A stretch of 64,000 nucleotides of DNA from Jiangella endophytica (GCF_003427025.1 NZ_QVAI01000013.1:1-64000), one strand, 5' to 3'. Shown: positions 16,946-25,953, numbered from the stretch's first letter. Notes: generated by a model not told the origin, from the letters alone. Numbers and translations: made by a program.

Positions 16946-17791
16946 TCACAGCCCGGCCAGGCCGGCGTAGGCGATCGTGTTGCGGTAGGCCCTCTCCCGC
17001 TCCGGTGAGGCCACGGCGACGGCGTCGTCGAGGGCGGTGGGCCTGGACCGCCAGGCGTGCACGCGCAGCGGCCCGGCGACGTAGTCCGGACGGGGGTCGC
17101 GTGGGTGCGGCGCGTTCGCGATCAGGACGATCAGCGGCAGCTCCGCGAGCAGGTCGACGCGGCGGCCGGGACCGGCCGAGCCGGTCCACTCGAGCGTGCC
17201 GTCGGCGGCGACCCGCACCCCTTTGAAGAACGACACCGCGGGCGGCAGGTCGCGCGTCTCCAGCCCGTGCTTGGCACCGGCCAGCCGCAGCAGCGCGTGG
17301 CCGGACGGGGACGGGCCCTCGGCCGCCGCGTCGCCGTACTTCGCCTCGTTCCAGGCGTCGCTGCTCGCGCCGCAGAACGCGTCGTGCCGCCCGGACGTGT
17401 CGGCGACGATCGTCGCCAGCACCCGGCCGTCGCCCGACAGCAGCGGGTGGCCCGCGCCGAGGTAGGCCTGCCACGGGATCTTCTGCGTGTCGGCCACGTT
17501 GAGCCGCTCGCCGGGCTCCACCGCGTTGTGGACGAGGACGCTCGCGCACGCCTCGCCGTCGGCGTCCTCCAGGCGCAGCCGGGTGCCGCGTGCCACCCGC
17601 AGGTGCGTGTAGCCGCCTGGCGCGACGGTCTCCGCCCAGGTCAGCGTGGCCGGGTCGATCCCCTCCGGTGGGTACGGCGTGTCCGCGGGCGGCAGGTAGG
17701 GCATCCACGCCGAGACCGCAGCCCGGCCGCGCGCGTCCGCCCGGGCCCGGCCCACGTCGGCGAGCGCTCCCTCACGTCCTCCTGTCGTCAT
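16946..17791 (-). CDS. DUF1989 protein (UAAP1/carboxyguanidine deiminase subunit-like)
   Basis: This 281-residue partner of the next gene has ETVAPGGYTHLRVARGTRLRLED, NVADTQKIPWQAYLG, a SDAWNEAKYG motif and PPAVSFFKGVRV, as in UAAP1. The pair probably forms a heteromeric metal-dependent deiminase acting on a carboxylated guanidine or similar ureido compound. ATG 17791 overlaps the HyuB stop as ATGA. Here it sits with an ATP-dependent hydantoinase instead of the usual biotin carboxylase, so its substrate may be a hydantoin-derived ureide. Confidence 0.86.
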   Translation of the reverse strand: MTTGGREGALADVGRARADARGRAAVSAWMPYLPPADTPYPPEGIDPATLTWAETVAPGGYTHLRVARGTRLRLEDADGEACASVLVHNAVEPGERLNVADTQKIPWQAYLGAGHPLLSGDGRVLATIVADTSGRHDAFCGASSDAWNEAKYGDAAAEGPSPSGHALLRLAGAKHGLETRDLPPAVSFFKGVRVAADGTLEWTGSAGPGRRVDLLAELPLIVLIANAPHPRDPRPDYVAGPLRVHAWRSRPTALDDAVAVASPERERAYRNTIAYAGLAGL

Positions 17792-19413
17792 GGACCTGTC
17801 TCCTCGCTCGTCGGTGGTTCTCCGTATCCGCCGCCGCCCGCGGCGGTGAGCCGCACGACGTCGCCCCGGCGGACCGCCAGGGACGACGTGTCGTACGGCA
17901 GCGGCTCCCAGGCACCGCCGGCCCGGCTCACCAGGACGCTCGCCGGGGCACCGGGCCCGCCTCCGGCCACGCCGCGCGCGGCGTGCTCGGGCCGGCGTTG
18001 CTCCGCCGCGACCCGGCCGCTGGCGTCGTCGGCGAGCAGCTCGTAGTCGCGCCGCACCGCACGGCCGCCCGGCCACGCGCCCGGGCCGCCGCTGCCGGGC
18101 ACCAGAGCGCAGGACCGCACCCGCCACGGGTACTCCAACTCGATGACCTCGGCGGAGATGAGCGCGCAGTTGGACGTGTACGAGTCGATGCCGTCGTCGC
18201 CGGGCGCGCCACGGCGCGCGCCGCCGCCACCACCGACGGTGTCCATGAGCGTCTTCGCCGCGGCCGTGCGAGGGTCGACGGCGCGCATCAGCAGAACGGG
18301 GAACGAGACGTGGCTCGCCGCGACGGCGCGGTCCGGCAGCAACTCGCCGAGCGCGCGGAAGACGACATCGGTGAGCACCTGCACGGCCATGTGCCGCGAC
18401 ATCACCGCCGCCGGCCGGCGCGGCCGGAACAGCGACCCGTCGGGCACCCGGGCCTCGACGTGGCGCATGTAGCCGTGGTTCTGCCGCACCCCAGGGCCGA
18501 GGAAGCAGCGCAGCGCGTAGTACAGACTCGAGTAGGTGCTGGACCACGGCACGTTGAACGTCCCGGTGGTCTGCGCCGCCGACCCCGCGAGGTCCACGAC
18601 CATGCGACCGGCCTCGATGGTCACGGCGGCCTGGACCCGCAGCGGCTCGTCGTAGTGCAGGCCGTCGCCGTCGAGGAAGCCGGTCGCCGTCACCGTGCGC
18701 CCGGGCCAGCCGCGCAGAACGGCCTCGGCGCGCGCCGACGTGTCGTCGATGAGGTCGTCGGCGGCGTCGCGCAGCGTTCCGGCGCCGTGCCGTGCCGCCA
18801 GCTCGCGCAGCCGTTCGACGCCACGCCGGCAGGCCGAGAGCTGGGCGGTGAGGTCACCTTCCACGGACTCGGGGTCGCGCACGTTGCGCAGCACGACCTC
18901 CCACAGCGCGTCGTTGCGGACGCCGCGTTCGAACAGCCGCACCGGCGGGAGCTGCAGGCCCTCCTCGAACAGATCGCGCGAGGCCTCGGTGTGCCCCGCG
19001 ACCGCGCCCCGGTTGCGCGCCGAGATGCCGCCGATGTCGACGTGGTGCGCGACGGTCGCGACGTAGCCGAGCAGCTCCCCGCGGGCGTACACGGGCGTGA
19101 ACACCTCGAGGTCGGGCAGGTGGGTCGCGCCGGCGTAGGGGTCGTTGGTCACGACGACGTCGCCGTCGGCCAGCGGTCCCGTGCGGGCCAGCGCGCCGGC
19201 GAGGGCGAACTCGAGCGTCCCGGCCTGCGCCGGGATGAGGTGGGAGTCGGCGACGAGACGCCCGTGCACGTCGAGGAAGCCGCAGGAGAAGTCCAGCATC
19301 TCGCGGATCAGGGGCGAGAACGAGCTGCGCTGCAGCAGCAGCGACATCTCGCCGACGACGGCCTCGAAGCCGTTCCACAGCAGCTCGCGCACCGCGGGCT
19401 CGGTCACTCGCAT
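17788..19413 (-). CDS. hyuB: Hydantoinase B/oxoprolinase family subunit
   Basis: This 541-residue protein is homologous along its length to HyuB/N-methylhydantoinase B. It shows LLLQRSSFSPLIREMLDFSC, IPAQAGTLEFALAG, VVTNDPYAGATHLPDLEVF and a glycine-rich TVGGGGGARRGAPGDDG near the centre. With HyuA it catalyses ATP-dependent opening of cyclic amides (N-methylhydantoin, 5-oxoproline, caprolactam). The start at 19413 overlaps the HyuA stop by ten bases. The C-terminus has the SLAVRRGDVVRLTAAGGGGYG motif typical of the family. Confidence 0.92.
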   Translation of the reverse strand: MRVTEPAVRELLWNGFEAVVGEMSLLLQRSSFSPLIREMLDFSCGFLDVHGRLVADSHLIPAQAGTLEFALAGALARTGPLADGDVVVTNDPYAGATHLPDLEVFTPVYARGELLGYVATVAHHVDIGGISARNRGAVAGHTEASRDLFEEGLQLPPVRLFERGVRNDALWEVVLRNVRDPESVEGDLTAQLSACRRGVERLRELAARHGAGTLRDAADDLIDDTSARAEAVLRGWPGRTVTATGFLDGDGLHYDEPLRVQAAVTIEAGRMVVDLAGSAAQTTGTFNVPWSSTYSSLYYALRCFLGPGVRQNHGYMRHVEARVPDGSLFRPRRPAAVMSRHMAVQVLTDVVFRALGELLPDRAVAASHVSFPVLLMRAVDPRTAAAKTLMDTVGGGGGARRGAPGDDGIDSYTSNCALISAEVIELEYPWRVRSCALVPGSGGPGAWPGGRAVRRDYELLADDASGRVAAEQRRPEHAARGVAGGGPGAPASVLVSRAGGAWEPLPYDTSSLAVRRGDVVRLTAAGGGGYGEPPTSEETGP

Positions 19414-21455
19414 CGGGCCTCCTCGCGTTCCAGGACCATGCCGACCCCGTCGGCCCGGGCCACGCGCCAGCCGGACGGGATGAGCGTCGTGGTGTCGGTC
19501 TGCTGCACGATCGCCGGTCCGCGCAGCCCCGTCTCGACGTCACCGCGGTCGACGACGACGTACTCGACCGGCGCGCCCGAGGCGTCCCAGCCGGCGCGGC
19601 GGCGGGCCGGAGCCCGTTCGCGCGACGACCGGCCGTCGGCGGCCCAGTCGGCCGCGGCACGCGGCACGACGGCCCGCACGCGCAGCGTCACCAGCTCGAT
19701 CGCGACGTCGTCCCAGGCGTGGCCGTACACCGACCGGTGCGTCCGGCGGAAGGCCACCTCCAGCCGCTCGACGTCGCCGGGACCCAGCGCGCATGCCGCG
19801 GACACCGGGATCGTCAGCTCGTAGGCCTGCCCGGCGTAGCGCAGGTCGGCGTCGAGGCTCAGCGCCGGCTCGGCGGCCACCCCGGCGCCGCGCAGCAGGC
19901 TCGTGGCCTCCTCGACCAGCGCGCCGACGAGCGCGTCGACCTGCCCGTGGTCCAGCGCGCGCAACGGCGCCACGTGCGTGCGGCTGAGGTCGTACCGCCC
20001 GTCACCCATCAGCAGCCCCAGCGCCGACGTCAGCCCCGGGTAGCGCGGCACGACGACGCGCCGGATGCCGAGGTCCGCCGCGATGGCGCAGGCGTGCAAC
20101 GGGCCGGCGCCACCGAATGCCATCAGCGCGTGGTCGCGCACGTCGATCCCGCGAGCGACCGTGACCGCGCGCAGGGCGTCGGCCATCCGGCCGTCGGCGA
20201 TGCTGACCACGCTCGCGGCCGCGGTCTCGCCGCCCAGGCCCAGCGGCGCCGCGACGTCCCGGTCGATCGCCGCCCGGGCCCGGACCGGGTCGAGCGGGAG
20301 CGCGCCGCCCAGCAGGCCGGCCGGGTCGATGGAGCCGCGGACGACGTGTGCGTCGGTGACGGTCGCGTGCCGGCCGCTGCCGTAGGCGGCCGGTCCCGGA
20401 TCGGCGCCCGCGCTGTCGGGACCGACGGCGAGCGAGCCGAAGTCGTCGACCCGGGCCAGCGACCCGCCACCGGCGCCGATCGGCAGGACGTCGATCTGCG
20501 GCAGCGCGACCGGCAGGCCCGCGACCTCGCTGCGGTAGCGACGCCGCGCCTGCCCGTCCTCGATCAGCGCGACGTCGGCGCTGGTGCCTCCGACGTCGAG
20601 CATGACGACGTCCGGTTCACCGAGCCGCCGGCCCAGCTCGGCGGCCGCGACGGCGCCCGCAGCCGGGCCGGAGACGAGGAGTGCGACCGGCAGGTCCTTG
20701 GCCAGTGCCGCGGGGATCACCCCGCCGGTCGACGTCATCAGCTGGAACGCGCCGGTGAAGCCTCGCTCGCGCAGCCGCTCCTCCAGGCGCGCGAGGTAGC
20801 CGCCGCTGCGCGGCAGCAGGGCGGCGTTGAGCACGGTGGTGGCCGCTCGCGGGTACTCGCGGAACTCAGGCGCGACCGACGACGACATCGTGACGGGCAG
20901 TCCGGGCAGCTCCGCCCGCACGATCGCCGCCGCCCGGCGCTCGTGCGCGGCGTCGGCGAACGAGAACAGGAACACGATCGCGACCGCGTCGACGGTGCCG
21001 GCGAGCTCGCGCGCCGCCCGGCGGACGTCATCCTCGGCGAGCGGCGTGACGACCGCGCCGTCCACGCCGACCCGCTCACGCACTCCGTGGACCCGCTCGC
21101 GAGGCACGATCGCCGCGGTCTTGGGCCGCCAGGGGTCGTAGAGGTCGGGCCGCTGCTGGGTGCCGATCTCGAGGATGTCCTCGAACCCGGCCGTGACGAG
21201 CAGCCCGACACGGGCGTAGTCGCCCATGATGACGGCGTTCGTCGCGACCGTCGTGCCGTGGACGACGGCGGTGATGTCGCCCGGCGCCAGCCTCGACCGT
21301 TCGAGCAGGCGGTCGACCGCGGTGACGAGGGCGATCCCGGGATCGGACGGCGTCGACCTGACCTTGTGGACGTGCAGGGTGCCGTCGGCCGTGAGCAGCG
21401 CCGCGTCGGTGTGGGTGCCGCCGATGTCGACGGCGACGACGTTGCGCCCGCTCAC
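19404..21455 (-). CDS. hyuA: Hydantoinase A/oxoprolinase family subunit
   Basis: This 683-residue actin-like ATPase subunit has the N-terminal phosphate loop VVAVDIGGTHTDAALL and VVHGTTVATNAVI. The second nucleotide motif is VVMLDVGGTSADVALI, and MAFGGAGPLHACAIA is the family signature. It phosphorylates the cyclic amide before hydrolysis with HyuB. The GTG at 21455 overlaps the oxidase stop (GTGA). It is encoded with HyuB, two DUF1989 proteins and an allophanate hydrolase, which suggests a hydantoin- or ureide-degrading route. Confidence 0.92.
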   Translation of the reverse strand: MSGRNVVAVDIGGTHTDAALLTADGTLHVHKVRSTPSDPGIALVTAVDRLLERSRLAPGDITAVVHGTTVATNAVIMGDYARVGLLVTAGFEDILEIGTQQRPDLYDPWRPKTAAIVPRERVHGVRERVGVDGAVVTPLAEDDVRRAARELAGTVDAVAIVFLFSFADAAHERRAAAIVRAELPGLPVTMSSSVAPEFREYPRAATTVLNAALLPRSGGYLARLEERLRERGFTGAFQLMTSTGGVIPAALAKDLPVALLVSGPAAGAVAAAELGRRLGEPDVVMLDVGGTSADVALIEDGQARRRYRSEVAGLPVALPQIDVLPIGAGGGSLARVDDFGSLAVGPDSAGADPGPAAYGSGRHATVTDAHVVRGSIDPAGLLGGALPLDPVRARAAIDRDVAAPLGLGGETAAASVVSIADGRMADALRAVTVARGIDVRDHALMAFGGAGPLHACAIAADLGIRRVVVPRYPGLTSALGLLMGDGRYDLSRTHVAPLRALDHGQVDALVGALVEEATSLLRGAGVAAEPALSLDADLRYAGQAYELTIPVSAACALGPGDVERLEVAFRRTHRSVYGHAWDDVAIELVTLRVRAVVPRAAADWAADGRSSRERAPARRRAGWDASGAPVEYVVVDRGDVETGLRGPAIVQQTDTTTLIPSGWRVARADGVGMVLEREEARCE

Positions 21456-22402
21456 CGCAGCGCCACCAGGTCCGCCGCCGCCCGGGCGGAGCCCCACGAC
21501 AGCGCCACTCCGGCGCCGCCGTGCCCGTAGCAGTACACGACGTCGCGTCCGCCCGTCCGCTCCGCGGCGACCCGCACCTCGGGACGCACGGGCCGGTGGC
21601 CGACCGCCCGGCCGACGACGCGGGCGCCGGCGAGCGCGGGCTCGGCACGGACCGCCCGTTCGACGAGCTCCCGTTCCAGCACGGGATCGGGATCGGGGTC
21701 CCAGACGCCGTCCTGCGCCGGGCCGCCGACCACGACGTCATCGAAGCGCGGGACGACGAACAGCGGCGCGAGCGGGCCGTCGCGGACGATCGTGGTGCGG
21801 GTCAGTCCCGGGTTCTCCAGCACCGCGACCTGACCGCGGACGGGGCGCAACGCGTCGTCGCCGGCCAGCGCTCCCGAGCCGCACCCCGCTGCCAGGACGA
21901 CGACGTCGCCGGCCGGTCCGCCGTCGTCCAGCCGCGCCACCTCGCGCCGTTCGATGTCCACGCCCGCCTCGGCACAACGCGCTCGGAGCCAGGGCAGGTA
22001 CCGGCTGGTGTCGACCAGCGGGATGCTCGCCACCGTGCCCACGCGACAGCCCGGCGGCAGCTCCTGCGCCGTCGCCTCGCGCAGCGGCGGGGTGAAGCCG
22101 CGCAGCCACGGGTCCGGCGTCGCCGCCGCCACGCCGACGGTGCGGGCCGGCTGCTCGCGCACGCCCGTCTCCGGACCGGCGTCGCGGCGCAGCCGCGCGA
22201 GCGTCGCATAGGCCCATGCGCGCACCCGCTCGCTGCGCTCCACGAGCGGCACCGCCCACAGCGACGCGGCCGCCGCCGAGGCCGTCCCGGCGCCGGTCTC
22301 GCGCGCGACGACCCGCACCGGGTGGCCCCGTTCGGCCAGCACGAGCGCGCAGCTGAGGCCGACGACGCCGGCCCCGATGACGGTCACCGCGCGTCGCGTC
22401 AC
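21452..22402 (-). CDS. FAD-dependent D-amino-acid oxidase-like protein
   Basis: This 316-residue flavoprotein has the N-terminal Rossmann motif VTVIGAGVVGLSCALVLAERG, IPLVDTSRYLPWL, VVVLAAGCGSGAL, the RGQVAVLENPG strand and a C-terminal YCYGHGGAGVALSWGSA that matches the D-amino-acid oxidase FAD/substrate loop. It probably oxidises a D- or N-substituted amino acid to the imine, which would connect with the RidA genes upstream. GTG 22402 overlaps the preceding stop. Confidence 0.85.
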   Translation of the reverse strand: MTRRAVTVIGAGVVGLSCALVLAERGHPVRVVARETGAGTASAAAASLWAVPLVERSERVRAWAYATLARLRRDAGPETGVREQPARTVGVAAATPDPWLRGFTPPLREATAQELPPGCRVGTVASIPLVDTSRYLPWLRARCAEAGVDIERREVARLDDGGPAGDVVVLAAGCGSGALAGDDALRPVRGQVAVLENPGLTRTTIVRDGPLAPLFVVPRFDDVVVGGPAQDGVWDPDPDPVLERELVERAVRAEPALAGARVVGRAVGHRPVRPEVRVAAERTGGRDVVYCYGHGGAGVALSWGSARAAADLVALR

Positions 22403-23418
22403 GAGTCGCCCGCCGGGCGGTCGAGCAGCCGCCGCGGCTCGTCCACGAGCATCCGGTCGAGGCGCCGCGCCGGGATCCCGCTATCGCGCAGCGCGGGCAC
22501 GATCCGCGCCAGCAGGTGACCGTAGCCGTGGCCGCCGTAGGTCCGCAGCTGCGCCTTCGTCCACAACGACCCGCCCAGGACGTGCCGCGACCCGGGATGC
22601 TCCGCACAGAACCGGGTGAAGAAGTCCAGACGCTCGGCGTCGGAGGGATTGCGGACGCGGTCCAGGTGACCGGCCTCCGTGCCGAAGCACATCTCGAGCA
22701 CGGCGCCCGCGGCGGCGAGCTCGGCCCAGTACGCGGCGTCCATGTACTCGTCGGCGTTGGTGAACACGACCCGCTCGGCCGGCAGGCCCTCGGCGGCGCA
22801 GAGGGCGAGCACCTCCGGGCCGCGGGCGGTGTCGGGGTCGAGCCGGATCGAGACGGCGGCGCCGGCCCGGACGGCGGCCCGCGCGGCGGCGCGGAGCATG
22901 GAGCGCTCCTCCTCCGGCAGGTCCGCCGTCGTGCCCATGATGCCGAGCAGGCCGGCGCGGTATCCGGTGCCCGGCACGCGGTCCAGCAGCGCACCGGCCA
23001 GGTGCCGCTCCAGGCCGTCCTCGTCGAGCTCGGCGATCCAGCCGGGCAGGGTGCGCCGGATGTAGGCGCCGTAGCTGCAGACGATCGTCATCCCGGAGCG
23101 GCGGGCCACGTCCGGCAGACCGGCGTGGCCCGGGCCGAGGCCCCACGACGTGTCCTCGACGAGCGCACGCTGGCCGAGTTCGACGGCATGGGCCAGTTCG
23201 GCGACGGCGACGTCCGGCTCGTCCAGCCGCAGGTTGTCCGCCAGCGCGAGCATGTTCGAGCGCAGGTAGTCCTGCGTTTCGGGGCCTACCCGCTCCGATG
23301 CCGGGCCGGGCGCGGCGCCGTCGCGACGCAGCGCCGACGCGTCGCTCAGGACGTGGTCGTGCATCGACGTGACGCCCAGCCGTTCCGCCGGGACGGGGCC
23401 CAGGACGGTCTCGATCAC
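22399..23418 (-). CDS. Phosphotriesterase-family protein, metal ligands mostly lost
   Basis: This 339-residue protein has the phosphotriesterase-related start (IETVLGPVPAERLGVTSMHDHVLSD) and end (GGHGYGHLLARIVPALRD). The first HxH (HDH) is present. The bridging Glu/Lys is replaced (LLGIMGTT where relatives have GEIGT). The His ligands are replaced by Arg (VSIRLD) and Asn (VFTNADEY), and the Asp by Ser (LGGSLWT). It is therefore unlikely to use the normal binuclear site. The paralogue at 39794 shares the same losses, while those at 47429 and 48454 are intact. Confidence 0.85.
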   Translation of the reverse strand: MIETVLGPVPAERLGVTSMHDHVLSDASALRRDGAAPGPASERVGPETQDYLRSNMLALADNLRLDEPDVAVAELAHAVELGQRALVEDTSWGLGPGHAGLPDVARRSGMTIVCSYGAYIRRTLPGWIAELDEDGLERHLAGALLDRVPGTGYRAGLLGIMGTTADLPEEERSMLRAAARAAVRAGAAVSIRLDPDTARGPEVLALCAAEGLPAERVVFTNADEYMDAAYWAELAAAGAVLEMCFGTEAGHLDRVRNPSDAERLDFFTRFCAEHPGSRHVLGGSLWTKAQLRTYGGHGYGHLLARIVPALRDSGIPARRLDRMLVDEPRRLLDRPAGDS

Positions 23419-23930
23419 GCGCGTCCCTCCGGTGCGGGGTCTCGGGTCTCGACGACCGCGACCAGCTCGAACACGTTGCCGCCGGACAGGCTCAGGACGC
23501 CGATGCTGGCCGACGTCCCCCGCCCGGCCTCGGCACCGAAGACCTCGACGAACAGGTCGAGCGCGCCGTTCGCGACGAGGTTGACGTCGGTGAACTCAGG
23601 GGTCGTCACGACGAAGCAGAGCGTGCGCACGAACGCGGTGACCTCGTCGAGCGTGCCGGCGGCGTAGCGGATGAGGCCGAGCACGTTGACCGCCGCCGCA
23701 CGGGCGGCGAGGTAGCCCTGCTCCTGCGTGACGCCGGCGCCGACCCGGCCGGGGTACAGCTTGATGCCCTGCCGGTCCTCCGGCGTCATGCCGCTGATCG
23801 TGACCGTGCGGCCGGAGCGATGGAAGGCCTTCATCGGGCTGTAGCGCTCGCCGTAGGGCGGATCGGCGTAGTCGGGGATCACCAGGCCGAGCTCGGCCAC
23901 GCGCTGCTCAGGGGTGGGGGTCGTCGGCAC
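23415..23930 (-). CDS. RidA/YjgF family protein, first gene of hydantoinase operon
   Basis: This 171-residue YjgF-fold protein has VTISGMTPEDRQG, LAARAAAVNVLGLIRYAAGTLDEV and NGALDLFVEVFG. RidA proteins hydrolyse reactive enamine/imine intermediates using a conserved Arg. The equivalent position here seems to be Ser (TSASIGV against the usual RSAVG/RASIG), so this copy may bind a ligand without deaminase activity. GTG 23930 follows GGAGGAGCCTC. It is divergent from a close paralogue; both start with IPDYADPPYG, and they share one operator region. Confidence 0.88.
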   Translation of the reverse strand: MPTTPTPEQRVAELGLVIPDYADPPYGERYSPMKAFHRSGRTVTISGMTPEDRQGIKLYPGRVGAGVTQEQGYLAARAAAVNVLGLIRYAAGTLDEVTAFVRTLCFVVTTPEFTDVNLVANGALDLFVEVFGAEAGRGTSASIGVLSLSGGNVFELVAVVETRDPAPEGRA

Positions 23931-23945
23931 GAGGCTCCTCCGCTA

Positions 23946-23977
23946 GAATGGATCCATTCAGGATGTTATCGGATCCA
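23946..23977. promoter_or_regulatory. Double GGATCC operator, divergent promoter
   Basis: GGATCC at 23950-23955, inside the perfect palindrome GAATGGATCCATTC (23946-23959), and GGATCC at 23971-23976 start exactly 21 bp apart. They lie in the 67-bp gap between the two divergent RidA genes, 20-46 bp from one start and 22-48 bp from the other. The same pair recurs at seven other sites in the window. Confidence 0.75.
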
Positions 23978-23997
23978 CATCTGTTTGGGGAGGGTAC

Positions 23998-24498
23998 ATG
24001 GCCGGTGCGGAACAGCGGGCCCGGGAGCTCGGGCTCGCCATCCCCGACTACGCCGATCCGCCGTACGGCCGGCGCTACGGGCCCATGAAGCCGTTCCATC
24101 GCATCGGTGACCTGCTGCAGCTCAGTGGCCTGACCCCCGAGAACCGCGCCGGCGAGCGGCTGCATCCCGGCGTCGTCGGCGTCGACGTGACCATCGAGCA
24201 GGGCTACGCAGCAGCCCGGCTGACCGCGATCCACACGCTCGGGATGATCCGTTACGCCATCGGCTCGCTCGACAACGTCGCGAGCCTGTCCCGTGCCCTG
24301 TGCTTCGTGGTCTGCCCGCCGGGGTTCGAGCTGCCGCACGAGGTGTCCAACGGCGCCAGCGACCTCTTCCTCGAGGTCTTCGGCGCCGACGTCGGCAGCA
24401 TGGGCCGCGCGTCCATCGGCGCCACGACTCTGTCGCGCAACAACTGCTTCGAGCTCTGGCTCGACCTGGAGTGCGTGCCCGAGCCGACCGCCGTATGA
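23998..24498 (+). CDS. RidA/YjgF family protein
   Basis: This 166-residue paralogue of the divergent RidA gene shares IPDYADPPYG, RYGPMKPFHR and the YjgF core (LQLSGLTPENRAG, AARLTAIHTLGMIRYAIGSLDNV). The putative catalytic Arg is retained in GRASIGA, unlike its neighbour. It may detoxify imines made by the amine and amino-acid oxidases of the cluster. GGGGAGG precedes ATG 23998. The stop overlaps the MFS start (ATGA). Confidence 0.88.
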   Translation: MAGAEQRARELGLAIPDYADPPYGRRYGPMKPFHRIGDLLQLSGLTPENRAGERLHPGVVGVDVTIEQGYAAARLTAIHTLGMIRYAIGSLDNVASLSRALCFVVCPPGFELPHEVSNGASDLFLEVFGADVGSMGRASIGATTLSRNNCFELWLDLECVPEPTAV

Positions 24499-25727
24499 GG
24501 GGCGAGCACGACATCACCCGCACCGTCCCGTTCTGGCTGATCTTCGCCGCCTCCGCCCTCGGCGCGATGACGAACGCGGCCAGCACGCCGATCATCCCGG
24601 TCTACGTCGAACGCGTCCTGGGTGGCGGCACCACACTGTCGGGGGTGGTCATCGCCCTCGCGGCCGTCTCGTCGATGATCGCGATGCCGGTCGCCGGCAT
24701 GCTGGGCGACCGGCGCGGGTACCGGACGGTCGCCCTGGCCGGCGGTGCACTGGCGGCGCTCGGCATGGTGCTGCTGGCGGCGCTGCCGTCGCTATGGGGC
24801 GCCGGCCTGGGCCGCATCCTGTTCGGCCTCGGCAACGCCGCGGCGATGACGCTCGTCATGACCTGGCTGGTCGCCATGGCACCGGCGGCGCAACGCGGCA
24901 AGGCGCTGAGCATCTTCGGGCTGAGCGTGTGGATCGGGCTCGCGCTCGGACCGCAGGTCGGCACGGCCGTGAACCAGGCCGCCGGACCCGTCGCCGTGTT
25001 CGTCGTCTGCGCCACGCTGGAGCTGGCCACCGCCACGCTGATCGCCTTCCTGCCGCGTCCGTCACGGCCGGTGTTGCCCGACGTGACGGCACCGATCCCC
25101 CGGCGCACCGTCGCGGCCGGGCGCGCCTTCGTCGCCGTCTGGGTCCCCGGCATCGCCGCGGCGGCGGCCTGGTGCGGCGAAGGCCTCATGCTCGGCTTCC
25201 TCATCGTGCATCTCGAAGGCGGCGGCGTGCCGTCGAGCGGCCTGCTGAGCGCCGCGTCCGTCTTCGGCGTCTTCTCCGTCGCCGTCATCGCGGCCCGCAT
25301 CGCCCTCGCGTCCCTGCCCGACCGCCTCGGCCCGCTGCGCGCGACCGCCATCTCCCTGTGCGCGCTCGCGGCCGGCCTGGCCACGCTCGGGTTCGCCCGC
25401 AGCTTCTGGACCGCGGCCCTCGGCGCCGTGCTCATCGGGGTCGGCTTCTCACCGCTCTACCCCTCGCTGACGATGCTCGCCACGCGCGGCCTGACCCCGG
25501 AGAACCGTGCGCTCGGCCTGGGCATGTTCTCCAGCTTCACCAGCGTCGGCTACGCCAGCGGCGCCCTCATCGGCGGCCTCGTCATCGCCGTCGCCTCCAC
25601 GACATGGGCGTTCACTCTGGTCGCCGCCCTGCAGGTCGCCGCCCTGGCCGCCGTCACGATCTTCACCCGCGACGACTCACCACGCGAACGCCCGGACGGC
25701 GACGAACCGCGCGACCCCGCCGCCTGA
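24495..25727 (+). CDS. MFS transporter (12 TM)
   Basis: This 410-residue protein has about twelve hydrophobic segments and the MFS loop 2-3 motif GMLGDRRGYRTVAL, repeated weakly as ALASLPDRLGPLRAT in the second half. It probably exports or imports a catabolite handled by the coupled RidA gene, to which it is joined by an ATGA overlap. It is the only plus-strand transporter in the catabolic region. A 19-bp tandem array and a large repeat follow its stop. Confidence 0.92.
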   Translation: MRGEHDITRTVPFWLIFAASALGAMTNAASTPIIPVYVERVLGGGTTLSGVVIALAAVSSMIAMPVAGMLGDRRGYRTVALAGGALAALGMVLLAALPSLWGAGLGRILFGLGNAAAMTLVMTWLVAMAPAAQRGKALSIFGLSVWIGLALGPQVGTAVNQAAGPVAVFVVCATLELATATLIAFLPRPSRPVLPDVTAPIPRRTVAAGRAFVAVWVPGIAAAAAWCGEGLMLGFLIVHLEGGGVPSSGLLSAASVFGVFSVAVIAARIALASLPDRLGPLRATAISLCALAAGLATLGFARSFWTAALGAVLIGVGFSPLYPSLTMLATRGLTPENRALGLGMFSSFTSVGYASGALIGGLVIAVASTTWAFTLVAALQVAALAAVTIFTRDDSPRERPDGDEPRDPAA

Positions 25728-25771
25728 CGCGGCTGTCATCGATGCTCCTCGATCCACCGGTTCGGTCGGCG

Positions 25772-25924
25772 TGCTCGCGTCGGCCCGGGCCTACTCGCGT
25801 CAGCTCGACGTACTCGCGTCAGCCCGGCGTGCCCGGGTCGGCTCGGCGTGCCCGGGTCGGCTCGGCGTGCCCGGGTCGGCCCGGCGTACCCGCGTCAGCC
25901 CGGCGTGCTCGCGTCGGCCCGGCG
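25772..25924 (+). repeat. 19-bp tandem repeat array, 8 units
   Basis: Eight degenerate units of 19 bp (first 20), for example TACTCGCGTCAGCCCGGCG and TGCCCGGGTCGGCTCGGCG. The array begins 45 bp after the MFS stop and joins through a conserved linker containing TTCCTTGGGTCTGCC to the large repeat. It has no spacers, so it is not a CRISPR array. Arrays of the same unit occur at 44781 and 53982. Confidence 0.85.
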
Positions 25925-25953
25925 TGCCGTTCCTTGGGTCTGCCGCGTTCGCC

